A DNA stretch of 20,944 nucleotides from a bacterium (GTDB lineage Bacteria > Bacteroidota > Ignavibacteria > Kapaibacteriales > UBA2268): contig JAUHXN010000017.1 in the NCBI GenBank assembly GCA_030426865.1, forward strand, positions 1-20,944, read 5' to 3'. A program made the translations under genes and the position numbers. This document shows, piece after piece, positions 7,751 through 14,899 of this stretch. The first letter of the stretch is position 1. The number at the start of each line of letters is the position of its first letter. The notes beneath the pieces were generated by a model. That model was not told the DNA's origin, did no database searches, and saw nothing but the letters and a program-made list of their open reading frames with translations.

Positions 7751-8263
7751 ATGAAAAAAATACTATTAGTATTATTGCTATCAGGTTTACTTTTTGCTTG
7801 TGGCGGTAACGAAGATAAAGATACTCCTGCAGAAGAAGAAGTGCAAGAGCAAGTTGACAATATGGAAGAAGCTGCTGATGAAGCAGGTGAAGCTATTGAA
7901 GATGCGGCTGAGGATGTAGCAGAGGAAGCTGAAGTAGCTGCTGAGAAAGTAAAAGAAGCAGTAACTGGCGAATCTACAAAATCAACAAATGGTGGCTGGA
8001 CTGGAAAAGTTGTGAAAATGACTGATTTCCTTTCTGGTAACTACGAAACACTAAGCGTAGCTAGAGTAAAAGAACTAGTTATGGCTGGTCAGTACGTTGG
8101 TTTCTTGTCTAATGGTACTTTCTATATGGTGTATAATGCTGCCGGAAACTACGATTGGAAAGGTCTTGCTAAAGTTGCTGGTGAAGAATCAGTAACTATC
8201 CAAGGTAAAGTAAGTAAAGTAAATGGTATTTCTATTATAATGGCTACTAACATAGCTAGCTAA
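7751..8263 (+). CDS. Lipoprotein with acidic helical stalk and partner domain
   Basis: Unrecognised lipoprotein of 170 aa. The lipobox LLFAC gives lipidated Cys17, followed by GGNED. Residues about 25-75 form an Ala/Glu-rich heptad-like segment (EEAADEAGEAIEDAAEDVA), predicted to be a long acidic helix or coiled coil that could act as a stalk. Residues about 84-170 form the same domain as the preceding protein (AGQYVGFLSNGTFYMVYNAA and IQGKVSKVNG). AAGGAG overlaps the previous stop codon and lies 6 bases before the ATG, a very strong ribosome site. A strong terminator follows, making this the last gene of the operon. Confidence 0.8.
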   Translation: MKKILLVLLLSGLLFACGGNEDKDTPAEEEVQEQVDNMEEAADEAGEAIEDAAEDVAEEAEVAAEKVKEAVTGESTKSTNGGWTGKVVKMTDFLSGNYETLSVARVKELVMAGQYVGFLSNGTFYMVYNAAGNYDWKGLAKVAGEESVTIQGKVSKVNGISIIMATNIAS

Positions 8264-8291
8264 TGGTTAACTAACTTTACTAGATTATAAG

Positions 8292-8322
8292 AGCCACTCT
8301 TGATAAAAGGGTGGCTTTTTTT
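8292..8322 (+). terminator. Intrinsic terminator of the lipoprotein operon
   Basis: AGCCACTCTT at 8292-8301 pairs with AAGGGTGGCT at 8307-8316 (10 bp, one G-U) around a 5-base loop and runs into seven T. It lies 28 bases after the last stop codon of the operon. Confidence 0.92.
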
Positions 8323-8350
8323 ATTATTTGGTTTATAAAGTAGAGTTAGA

Positions 8351-8380
8351 TAGCCACGTCGCTTTGCTCGCTATGACATA
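8351..8380. repeat. Short repeat, AGCCAC...TGACATA type
   Basis: TAGCCACGTCGCTTTGCTCG followed by CTATGACATA resembles 20798-20842, which begins AGCCACATCCTC and ends CTCGCTGTGACATAG with extra bases in the middle. It contains nested GCGA/TCGC inverted motifs. It is part of a mosaic of short palindromic elements in this gap. Confidence 0.5.
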
Positions 8381-8387
8381 TTATTAT

Positions 8388-8437
8388 GTGGAGACGTATT
8401 GTTTACACTGAGCGCCGTCGAAGTGCATACGTCTCAG
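8388..8437. repeat. GTAG-type palindromic repeat, long form
   Basis: Arms GAGACGTAT (8391-8399) and ATACGTCTC (8427-8435) are perfect inverted repeats around a 27-base centre that itself has inverted CACT/AGTG ends. The same arms with a 27-base centre occur at 20893-20937 in opposite orientation, and with a 3-base centre at 20698-20718. Bases before the left arm read GTG-GAGACG, where other copies read GTAGAGACG. Confidence 0.75.
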
Positions 8438-8447
8438 AGATGACCTC

Positions 8448-8484
8448 GTCACTCTGAATGAGCGAAGCGATTGAAGAGTCTAGG
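8448..8484. repeat. Short repeat, GTCACTCTGAA...TGAAGAGTCTAG type
   Basis: GTCACTCTGAATG at the left end and TGAAGAGTCTAGG at the right end match the reverse complement of 20854-20881 (GTCACTCTGAACG ... TGAAGAGTCTAG), with a different middle. Elements of this style are common between genes in Bacteroidota genomes. Confidence 0.6.
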
Positions 8485-8517
8485 TGAAAACTTGTCACAG
8501 TGAGCGAAGTATTCCAA

Positions 8518-8534
8518 CCAAGCTGAAGACTTGG
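8518..8534. repeat. Short palindrome CCAAG...CTTGG
   Basis: CCAAG and CTTGG flank CTGAAGA. Related sequences with the core CCAAGCCAAAGGC occur at 18815-18825 and, as a perfect palindrome, at 20756-20770. Confidence 0.4.
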
Positions 8535-8545
8535 GCTATCTTATT

Positions 8546-8764
8546 TCATCAAAACGTGATTTCAAGTTGATTAAGATTGTTAAGATACTCTCGAACTGTG
8601 GAGGTGCCTAACCAAAGGCGTGTAAGTGCTTCCGGGTGTCTCAGCAACCAAAGAAGGTTAACAAACGAAGACGATTCTGAAATTTATGAACCGTTGTTAC
8701 CACCCCGTCCTGCTTCGCAGTCCACCCCTCGAGAGGGGAATTTAACGAAGTGATTCAAACAACT
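8546..8764. other. Gap without a convincing gene before lgt
   Basis: The stretch 8323-8764 lacks a recognisable gene. Beyond the listed repeats it holds one open frame from GTG 8604 to the TGA at 8751-8753 (49 codons, Arg/Ser/Pro-rich, no family recognised) and a CCCCTC-GA-GAGGGG inverted repeat at 8725-8738. That repeat lies about 27 bases past the end of lgt and could act as a weak terminator for the reverse operon, but no T run follows. Confidence 0.4.
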
Positions 8765-9529
8765 TTACACTTTCTGTTTGCCGGCTGATTTGATTAGTAG
8801 TACCACACCGAGTATAATTAGTGGTAAGCTTAGGAGCTGTCCCATATTCAAAAACATTCCATTTTCAAATGCTGATTGGTTCTCTTTTGTGAACTCTATT
8901 ATGAATCGTGCACTAAATATCATTATCAGAAATCTTGAGAATAAAGCGAAATCAGCAGTCTTCTCTTTCCATTTGTTATAGTGCATCCAAAGTACAACGA
9001 ATATACCCAAATAAGCTATTGCTTCGTACATTTGTGATGGATGGCGTGCGATTTCATCAACTCTATGAAAAACAACTGCCCACGGAAGATCTGAAGGTAA
9101 TCCTAGTATTTCAGAATTGAAAAAATTACCTAGTCGTATGAAAAATCCGGCAGAAGCAACCACAATCACTATTCTATCTACAATCCATGGATAAGAAATA
9201 TCTTTGTTTTTCTGTGCAAATATGTAAAGTGATGTAAGGATACCTAATGCTGCACCGTGACTAGCTAATCCGCCATTCCAGACCTTTAGTATTTCTAATG
9301 GGTTTGATAGGTAATATGATGGTTCATAGAAAAAGCAATGCCCCAAACGAGCACCAATGACTGTTCCTAATATCATATATACAGTTAGTGAGTCTAATTG
9401 CTTTTGAGTATGTCCTTCGTGTTTAAATACCTTATGAATTATCTGGTATCCTAAGACAAAAGATAAAGCAAACAGTAATCCATACCATCGTATTTTGATT
9501 ATTCCAAAATCAACTATTTCAGGGCTCAC
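8765..9529 (-). CDS. lgt: Prolipoprotein diacylglyceryl transferase
   Basis: Inner-membrane enzyme that transfers diacylglycerol from phosphatidylglycerol to the lipobox cysteine of prolipoproteins; it would act on the lipoproteins encoded at 6462, 7751 and 14997. It is 254 aa from the GTG at 9529, with about seven membrane segments. Family motifs are IKIRWYGLLFALSFVLGY, GARLGHCFFYEP, GGLASHGAALG with the essential His91, and the signature RLGNFFNSEI (Arg132, Gly134, Asn135, Asn138, Glu140). The coordinates use the first canonical start. However, the frame stays open upstream and encodes IIEHFFAYIDWA directly before VSPEI, which looks like a genuine Lgt N terminus. The true start is probably the ATA (9565) or ATC (9562) codon overlapping the nadK stop. 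Confidence 0.95.
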   Translation of the reverse strand: MSPEIVDFGIIKIRWYGLLFALSFVLGYQIIHKVFKHEGHTQKQLDSLTVYMILGTVIGARLGHCFFYEPSYYLSNPLEILKVWNGGLASHGAALGILTSLYIFAQKNKDISYPWIVDRIVIVVASAGFFIRLGNFFNSEILGLPSDLPWAVVFHRVDEIARHPSQMYEAIAYLGIFVVLWMHYNKWKEKTADFALFSRFLIMIFSARFIIEFTKENQSAFENGMFLNMGQLLSLPLIILGVVLLIKSAGKQKV

Positions 9530-9561
9530 AGCCCAATCAATGTAAGCAAAAAAATGTTCGA

Positions 9562-10434
9562 TTATTTAATCTCCTTATTCGTTCTGTGTTCTGCCCAAAG
9601 GAATTTGTCCCTTAGTACATCGAAGAACGAACTATTCTCAGGTTCTACAAGTTTTACAGTTTCTTCAGACTTTCTAATCTGAATTATATCACCATTTTTA
9701 ATTTTTTTTCTGACTTTGCCGTCAGCTACTAGTTTCAACTCACCTGTTCGGCTATAGACTTCGAATTCTAATTGTTGATTATCAGGTACTACCAAAGGTC
9801 TATGAGTAAGTGAATGTGGTGAAACTGGAGTAATACAAAATACAGGAGAGGTTGGGAAAATAACAGGTCCACCTGCTGAAAGACTGTATGCAGTCGAACC
9901 AGTTGGTGTCGATATTATTAATCCATCAGCAAAATATTCACCTATAAAGTGTTTATTGGAGTATGCTTTTATCTCAACCATGTGAGAAGTTTCGCTTTTT
10001 TCTATTACCATATCGTTGAGAGCATAAATAGTCTCACCATCAATAGTAGTTTCTATAGCAGAACGAGTAATAACCTTATAGTTGCCCTTCATCAGGTCTT
10101 TGAGGGTTTGCTCCAGTCCGCTAACTACGAATTCGGCCAAAAAACCGAGTTTACCTACGTTGAATCCCATAATAGGAACATCGGAAGTAATATATGATTG
10201 GACAGCAGAAAGTATAGTACCATCACCACCGAATGTGATAATGACATCAGCAATATCATCATAATTAGAGCGATTACAAACTCTAATATCGGGCATACTT
10301 TCGCCATATTTCTTAACTAAAGTCTCAGAAACACAGACATTTGCACCGAGTTTCTGTAGAATCTCTATTGCCTTTACAGCAAGTTCTTCAGCTTCGGGTC
10401 TGTCTATTGCTTCGAATATGGCATAAGTTATCAT
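9562..10434 (-). CDS. nadK: NAD kinase
   Basis: Cytosolic enzyme that phosphorylates NAD to NADP. It is 290 aa, the usual length. The ATP/NAD kinase signature GGDGT is at residues 69-73 (DVIITFGGDGTILSA). NDMVIEK follows, then the second signature DGLIISTPTGSTAYSLSAGG, and HSLTHRPLVVPD in the C-terminal beta domain. It lies 3 bases downstream of pfkA and its last codons overlap the probable start of lgt, so it is translated within the same reverse-strand operon. The last Lys-Glu codons (AAG GAG) form a Shine-Dalgarno-like AAGGAG placed just right for lgt. Confidence 0.97.
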   Translation of the reverse strand: MITYAIFEAIDRPEAEELAVKAIEILQKLGANVCVSETLVKKYGESMPDIRVCNRSNYDDIADVIITFGGDGTILSAVQSYITSDVPIMGFNVGKLGFLAEFVVSGLEQTLKDLMKGNYKVITRSAIETTIDGETIYALNDMVIEKSETSHMVEIKAYSNKHFIGEYFADGLIISTPTGSTAYSLSAGGPVIFPTSPVFCITPVSPHSLTHRPLVVPDNQQLEFEVYSRTGELKLVADGKVRKKIKNGDIIQIRKSEETVKLVEPENSSFFDVLRDKFLWAEHRTNKEIK

Positions 10435-10437
10435 ATC

Positions 10438-11400
10438 TTAAGCTAGTAATTCTGCTAGGTCAAACATATAAGGTTGTAATTCTTTTCTCTTAGTCCAAGT
10501 CTCTGGGAACGGAGTATAAGTTATGTTGTGATGTACTCGACCTACTAGCACATTAGTTTTGCCTGCTAGTAATGCATCTACTGCCGATAATCCTAAGTGA
10601 CTAGCTAAAGTTCTATCTCTAACTGTAGGTGAACCACCACGTTGGATATGGCCTAGTACAGCACATTTGGCGTCTATATTGTATTCTGTTTTTAGAGCTT
10701 CTGCTAGCTCATAAGCACCTTTATACTTGCCGCCACCTTCTCCTATTACAATTATAGTACGGTTGTGGAATCCAAGTTGAGTGTATTTTTCATAAAGTAT
10801 TTCTAGATTGGTAACAGCTTCTGGAACCGATATATACTCAGCTCCACAAGAAATCCCAACTTCCATTGCTATATGTCCTTCGTGACGACCCATTACTTCT
10901 ACGATGAATACTCGACCGTGTGAATCGGCAGTATCACGAACTCTATCTATTGCTTCTGCTGCAGTGTTACATGCAGTGTCGAACCCAATCGTGTAATAAG
11001 TACCATACAAGTCATTGTCTATAGTACCCGGTGTACCTACTATTCTAATTCCGTGCTCTTTGAATAGTGCATGAGCTCCTTTCAAAGTACCATCACCACC
11101 ACAAGCAATTAAACCGTCAATATTATTGTCTTTTAAGTTTTTAGCTCCTTTCGCTCTTCCTTCTTTTGATAAGAATACTTCCGAACGACTTGTCTTGAGT
11201 ATAGTACCACCTTGAGACACTATATTTACAGTGTCTTTTCTTTCTAAATTTCTAAAGTTACCTTCCATCAAACCTTCATAACCACCGACTACACCTATCA
11301 CTTCTAGTCCTCTGGCTAATCCCGTTCGTACTACGGCTCTGATGTGTGCGTTCATTCCTGGGGCATCGCCACCACTAGTCAAAATAGCTATTCTTTTCAT
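10438..11400 (-). CDS. pfkA: ATP-dependent 6-phosphofructokinase
   Basis: Glycolytic enzyme converting fructose 6-phosphate and ATP to fructose 1,6-bisphosphate. It is 320 aa, the length of bacterial PfkA. The N-terminal nucleotide loop is TSGGDAPGMNAHIRAVVR. GGDGT is at 101-105 with Gly at the position equivalent to E. coli 104, and PGTIDND at 124-130 carries Gly rather than Lys before TIDND. Both positions indicate ATP rather than pyrophosphate as phosphoryl donor. Asp128 is the expected catalytic base. MGRHEG and the substrate-site VLGHIQRGGSP are also present. Its ATG overlaps the fmt stop (ATGA), implying coupled translation. Confidence 0.97.
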   Translation of the reverse strand: MKRIAILTSGGDAPGMNAHIRAVVRTGLARGLEVIGVVGGYEGLMEGNFRNLERKDTVNIVSQGGTILKTSRSEVFLSKEGRAKGAKNLKDNNIDGLIACGGDGTLKGAHALFKEHGIRIVGTPGTIDNDLYGTYYTIGFDTACNTAAEAIDRVRDTADSHGRVFIVEVMGRHEGHIAMEVGISCGAEYISVPEAVTNLEILYEKYTQLGFHNRTIIVIGEGGGKYKGAYELAEALKTEYNIDAKCAVLGHIQRGGSPTVRDRTLASHLGLSAVDALLAGKTNVLVGRVHHNITYTPFPETWTKRKELQPYMFDLAELLA

Positions 11401-12323
11401 TCTAATATACCTTCTTTATTTCCTCTATATCCTGCTAGAAAATCGCGTATTTGCATAACTTTTTTTCCTTCAGGTTGTATTACTAATACTTTAACAGTTC
11501 CAGTCGCAGTTTGTAACAGAAAATTATCATTTTTTATTAAATAATGCTTAGGTTTTGTGTGAATTTCTGATGAAAATTCGCTTTTTAGCAATTTCACTTT
11601 CTTTCCGTCTAATATGGTCCAAGCTCCAGGAATCGGAGACATCCCATTTATGAAGTTCTTCAAGTCTTTTGCTTCCATATTAAAATCAATACGGCAATCT
11701 TCTCTAAATATTTTTGGGGCAGGTGTCGCCAAACCATCATCTTGAGCTATTCTATTGTAGTTACCACTAAGTAATTGCTCGCAAGTCTCTACGGCTAACT
11801 CAGCTGCCAATGGCATTAGCTCGTCGTGAAGCTCACCAGCAGTCATTGACTCACCTATTGGAACTTCTCTTGTACCAACTATATTGCCCGTGTCTATGTT
11901 CTCATCGAGGATGAACGAAGTTACGCCGCTTTTCTTCTCACCTTTAATTATTGCCCAATTTATAGGTGCAGCGCCTCTGAACTTAGGCAACAAACTAGTA
12001 TGTACGTTGAAGGAAGCTATTTTGGGTAAAGTAAATACTGCCGTTGGCAATATCCTGAATGCTACTATGCAGAATATATCAGCATTGATATCTTTCAATT
12101 CATTTATAAAGTCTTCATCTTTCAAAGATACGGGTTGCAATACTCGTATTCCCAATTCCTCTGCAGCAGCTTTCACAGGAGAAGGCATCATCTTCTGCCC
12201 TCTACCTTTGGGTTTGTCTGGTACAGTAACAACTACTGGAATATCATACTTTTCATGAAGTGATTTCAGAGTCGGAACAGAAAAATCTGGGGTTCCCATG
12301 AAGACTATTTTAGGTCGACTCAT
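11397..12323 (-). CDS. fmt: Methionyl-tRNA formyltransferase
   Basis: Formylates Met-tRNA(fMet) with 10-formyl-tetrahydrofolate to make the initiator tRNA. It is 308 aa. The N terminus KIVFMGTPDFSVPTLKSL is diagnostic. The catalytic segment FNVHTSLLPKFRGAAPINWA gives Asn106 and His108, and DENIDTGNIV gives Asp144, completing the catalytic triad. The loop RGQKMMPSPVK that contacts the acceptor stem is present, and the C-terminal OB-like domain spans about 205-308. It overlaps dut upstream and pfkA downstream by ATGA junctions. The peptide deformylase gene often found next to fmt is not in this cluster. Confidence 0.97.
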   Translation of the reverse strand: MSRPKIVFMGTPDFSVPTLKSLHEKYDIPVVVTVPDKPKGRGQKMMPSPVKAAAEELGIRVLQPVSLKDEDFINELKDINADIFCIVAFRILPTAVFTLPKIASFNVHTSLLPKFRGAAPINWAIIKGEKKSGVTSFILDENIDTGNIVGTREVPIGESMTAGELHDELMPLAAELAVETCEQLLSGNYNRIAQDDGLATPAPKIFREDCRIDFNMEAKDLKNFINGMSPIPGAWTILDGKKVKLLKSEFSSEIHTKPKHYLIKNDNFLLQTATGTVKVLVIQPEGKKVMQIRDFLAGYRGNKEGILE

Positions 12324-12775
12324 TGCTTCACTCCTGTACTACCGAAGCCGCCTTCTCCTCTGTCTGTTTCATCTAGAGATCCTACTTCGTTCCAACCAAT
12401 ATGCTCATATTGTGCTATTACTAGTTGTGCAATTCGATCGCCACGTTCTATAGTGAAATCTGATTCGCCAAAATTTGCAAGTATAATCTTAATCTCTCCA
12501 CGATAATCACTATCTACAGTTCCGGGTGCATTTAGTGCGAATACACCATTTTTAGCAGCCAATCCACTACGTGAACGTACTTGACATTCGTAACCACTTT
12601 CTAGCGCAATAGCCAGATTAGTAGGTATCATTTTCACTTCGCCGTGCTTTATAGTTATCGGCTCTTCCGTTGCTGCATATACATCCATTCCTGCCGAGCC
12701 ACCAGTAGCATAACTCGGTAGTGGCAAATCATTATACTTTTCGTCTATTCTTCTAATCTTTACTTTCATTATCAT
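12320..12775 (-). CDS. dut: dUTP diphosphatase
   Basis: Trimeric cytosolic dUTPase that hydrolyses dUTP to dUMP, keeping uracil out of DNA and supplying thymidylate synthesis. It is 151 aa. All five motifs are seen: AGMDVYA (28-34), RSRSGLA (67-73), NAPGTVDSDYRGE (82-94) with catalytic Asp90, RGDRIAQLVI (111-120) and the C-terminal RGEGGFGSTG (139-148). The coding region starts inside the end of the rsmI-like gene (23-base overlap); a second ATG at 12769 would shorten the protein by two residues. Its stop overlaps the fmt start as ATGA. Confidence 0.97.
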   Translation of the reverse strand: MIMKVKIRRIDEKYNDLPLPSYATGGSAGMDVYAATEEPITIKHGEVKMIPTNLAIALESGYECQVRSRSGLAAKNGVFALNAPGTVDSDYRGEIKIILANFGESDFTIERGDRIAQLVIAQYEHIGWNEVGSLDETDRGEGGFGSTGVKQ

Positions 12776-14135
12776 TTTTTGGTTTCTTATCTACAATATC
12801 ATCTTTTCTCCAACCAGCGAAATTACGAACTTCTTTTTCGCTATTTTCACCCGAATCGCGGCTTCTTCTTTGGACTTGCGATCTCCCTAACTCGTCTTTT
12901 CTACGAGGTAGTTTTTTTATATCATCGCGTCTTGGTCTCGATTCTCTATCTGAGCGAGGTCTATCCCCTTCTCTGCTTTCTCTTCTAGGAGGTCTATCGC
13001 CGCCTCTATCATCACGGTTGAATTTTGGTCTTTCGCTATCACGATCATCTCTACGAGGACGGTCTGCACCTTCTTCTTTACGGCGTCTGCCTATTCTGTC
13101 TTCACTAAATGGTCTAGATTCACGATTAAATCGAGGTTTACCGGCTCCGCCGCCATCTCGTCTAGGTGGTCTATCACCACTTCTTTTATCTCGGTCAAAT
13201 TTCGGTCTGTCTCCATCAGAGCTCTGACCACGCCCTTCGTTGCGACGAGGACTAGACGCACGAGGGAATCGAGGTCTGTCTGCACGTTTTTCTTTATGCA
13301 CAAATCCGCCACGATCGTCTCTTCTTGGTCCGCGGTCGTCGCGTCTAGGTCTTTCATCACGACGGTCATCGCCACTATCATTGTGCTGATAGCTTGACTC
13401 AGAAGCACGTTCTACGTATTTGATTTTATCCAAAGGCAATCCAGAAGTATTACCTTGTATAACAATAACGAATTCCATCTTGACTTTTTTATCTTTAAAC
13501 TTGTCATACAGCTCTTGGATAGTTCCGTAGTGATGAGTTTCATTTTTCATAGTAAGATTGCAAGCCAGATAAGCTCTCCTATTAGGGATAACTTGCACTG
13601 CATCTTCTAGTAAAGGCATAAGACGATATGGCGTTTCAAGCAGACAAAAAGTATCATCATTCATCGATAGTTTTCTTAGTTCAGCTACTCTCTCTGGTGA
13701 TGTACGAGACAAGAAACCAGCAAAGTAGAATCGCTCTATATCGAACCCACAGCGTACCAAAGCAGTCATTATACTAGTAGCGCCAGGTAGTACTTGCACA
13801 TCCAAATTGCGGTTAACAGCAGTATTGATAAGCTGATTACCGGGGTCGGCGAAGGCAGGAGTACCACAATCAGAGATTAGAGCAATTGTTTTGCCTTCCT
13901 CTATCATCATAATAAACTCAGGATATCGCTCATCCTCGTTTTTCACAGTTATACTGTCCAGCTCTTTGTCCAAACTGAAGTATTTAAGTAATGCTGCAGC
14001 TTCTTTGTAGTTCTCGCAGAGTACTAAGTCCGCCTCACGCAGTACGTTGAGGGCGCGTATTGTAATATCATTATAGTTACCGATAGGAGTTGATACTACG
14101 TACAACCTACCTTCTTTGGGAGTTAATTTACTCAA
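12753..14135 (-). CDS. RsmI-like tetrapyrrole-methylase-family protein with Arg/Asp-rich tail
   Basis: The first ~230 residues form an SAM-dependent methyltransferase of the RsmI family, which 2'-O-methylates cytidine 1402 of 16S rRNA. Visible motifs are LYVVSTPIGNYNDITIRALN (about 11-30), ALISDCGTPAFADPGNQLI, VLPGATSIMTALVRCGF, FYFAGFLS and ETPYRLMPLL. The usual EDTR motif after the first strand is replaced by ENYKE, so this may be a divergent RsmI or a paralogue rather than strict RsmI. Residues about 235-460 are a low-complexity tail rich in Arg, Asp, Pro and Gly (repeats like RPRRDD and RGGDRPPRR), probably disordered and RNA-binding. It is the first gene of the reverse operon and overlaps dut by 23 bases. 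Confidence 0.85.
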   Translation of the reverse strand: MSKLTPKEGRLYVVSTPIGNYNDITIRALNVLREADLVLCENYKEAAALLKYFSLDKELDSITVKNEDERYPEFIMMIEEGKTIALISDCGTPAFADPGNQLINTAVNRNLDVQVLPGATSIMTALVRCGFDIERFYFAGFLSRTSPERVAELRKLSMNDDTFCLLETPYRLMPLLEDAVQVIPNRRAYLACNLTMKNETHHYGTIQELYDKFKDKKVKMEFVIVIQGNTSGLPLDKIKYVERASESSYQHNDSGDDRRDERPRRDDRGPRRDDRGGFVHKEKRADRPRFPRASSPRRNEGRGQSSDGDRPKFDRDKRSGDRPPRRDGGGAGKPRFNRESRPFSEDRIGRRRKEEGADRPRRDDRDSERPKFNRDDRGGDRPPRRESREGDRPRSDRESRPRRDDIKKLPRRKDELGRSQVQRRSRDSGENSEKEVRNFAGWRKDDIVDKKPKNDNESKD

Positions 14136-14174
14136 TTTCGTATTTCTAGTTAGTTTACAGATTACAAATTAATG

Positions 14175-14226
14175 AAAATAACGCTCAACTCGAAGTATTC
14201 TTTTATAGGTGGGGTGTTAGGTGGGG
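14175..14226. repeat. 52-bp direct repeat, copy 1
   Basis: This 52-base segment is identical to 14900-14951 except for one base (G at 14209, C at 14934), in the same orientation, 725 bases apart. It begins AAAATAACGCTCAACTCGAA and ends GTTAGGTGGGG. Its TAACGCTCAACT and AGGTGGGGTGTTA portions can pair with several G-T wobbles. It lies between the rsmI-like start (14135) and the stop of the next reverse-strand gene. Confidence 0.9.
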
Positions 14227-14237
14227 GAAAGTAAAGT

Positions 14238-14837
14238 TTATTCGGGTAAATTATCATATCTCTTGTTACAATCTTTTTCTAATTGTATCAGTTCTTCTTT
14301 CTTGTAGATTATAATACCATTTTCTTGATAATATTTATTAAGCAAGTTCTCTTGCCTTTGAGCATCACCATTTGGACAGAATTCATTAAATAAATCAATG
14401 AATTGAAAGATGTGTTCTCTGTAACAATTAGAAACGAATCCGCTTAGATTCTTATCATTATAACTAGCATTGATGAAGAACCTTGGCCATCCACTTTCAA
14501 TTAAACAACCATTTGCAGTATGACTTCCTAATGAATCTGTTTTTATAATTAACTCTTTTAATTTGTTTTGATCCTCAATTGAAACAGGGTACGACGCAAT
14601 AGTATCATAATGATATAAATCACCTTCGTTCCCAATTTCTGTGGTATCTAGGAAATTCATTCTTGGATACTTATCCATTACATACAATTCAGCATTATCA
14701 ATCTGATAAACTGTATAACCAACAACTGCTAAACCCGAACCTTTAGGTATTGATACTGATGCAGAGACATTGCTTTGACCGTAAGCAAAGTTCGAAAGAG
14801 TAAGAAATGAAATAATTATAATAAGTATGGTTTTCAT
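14238..14837 (-). CDS. Hypothetical secreted protein between direct repeats
   Basis: Unrecognised protein of 199 aa from the ATG at 14837, chosen because it gives a textbook signal peptide (MKTILIIIISFLTLSNFAYG, residues 1-20); an upstream in-frame ATG at 14858 adds seven residues. The mature protein has no recognised domain. It contains two Cys in the middle (SHTANGCLI, SNCYREH) and two near the end (EFCPNG, EKDCNKRY), which might form disulfides, and a Lys/Glu-rich C-terminal helix. It is the only gene between two nearly identical 52-bp direct repeats: its stop lies 11 bases from copy 1 and its start 62 bases from copy 2. That suggests a mobile or recently inserted unit. Confidence 0.6.
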   Translation of the reverse strand: MKTILIIIISFLTLSNFAYGQSNVSASVSIPKGSGLAVVGYTVYQIDNAELYVMDKYPRMNFLDTTEIGNEGDLYHYDTIASYPVSIEDQNKLKELIIKTDSLGSHTANGCLIESGWPRFFINASYNDKNLSGFVSNCYREHIFQFIDLFNEFCPNGDAQRQENLLNKYYQENGIIIYKKEELIQLEKDCNKRYDNLPE

Positions 14838-14899
14838 GTAGGCCTTAGACCTATACAATGTTGTTGAGGTATTTGTATTTTACTATTCTCTAATATAAT

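Noticed and set aside
8580..8660. Possible signal-recognition-particle RNA on the reverse strand (CCGGAAGCACTTAC)
   Set aside because: The flanking bases do not form the conserved SRP apical hairpin, and only a few bases match.
13091..13408. Second reverse-strand frame inside the Arg/Asp-rich tail of the rsmI-like gene
   Set aside because: Repetitive codons keep several frames open; the rsmI frame is continuous and overlaps dut in a normal operon fashion.
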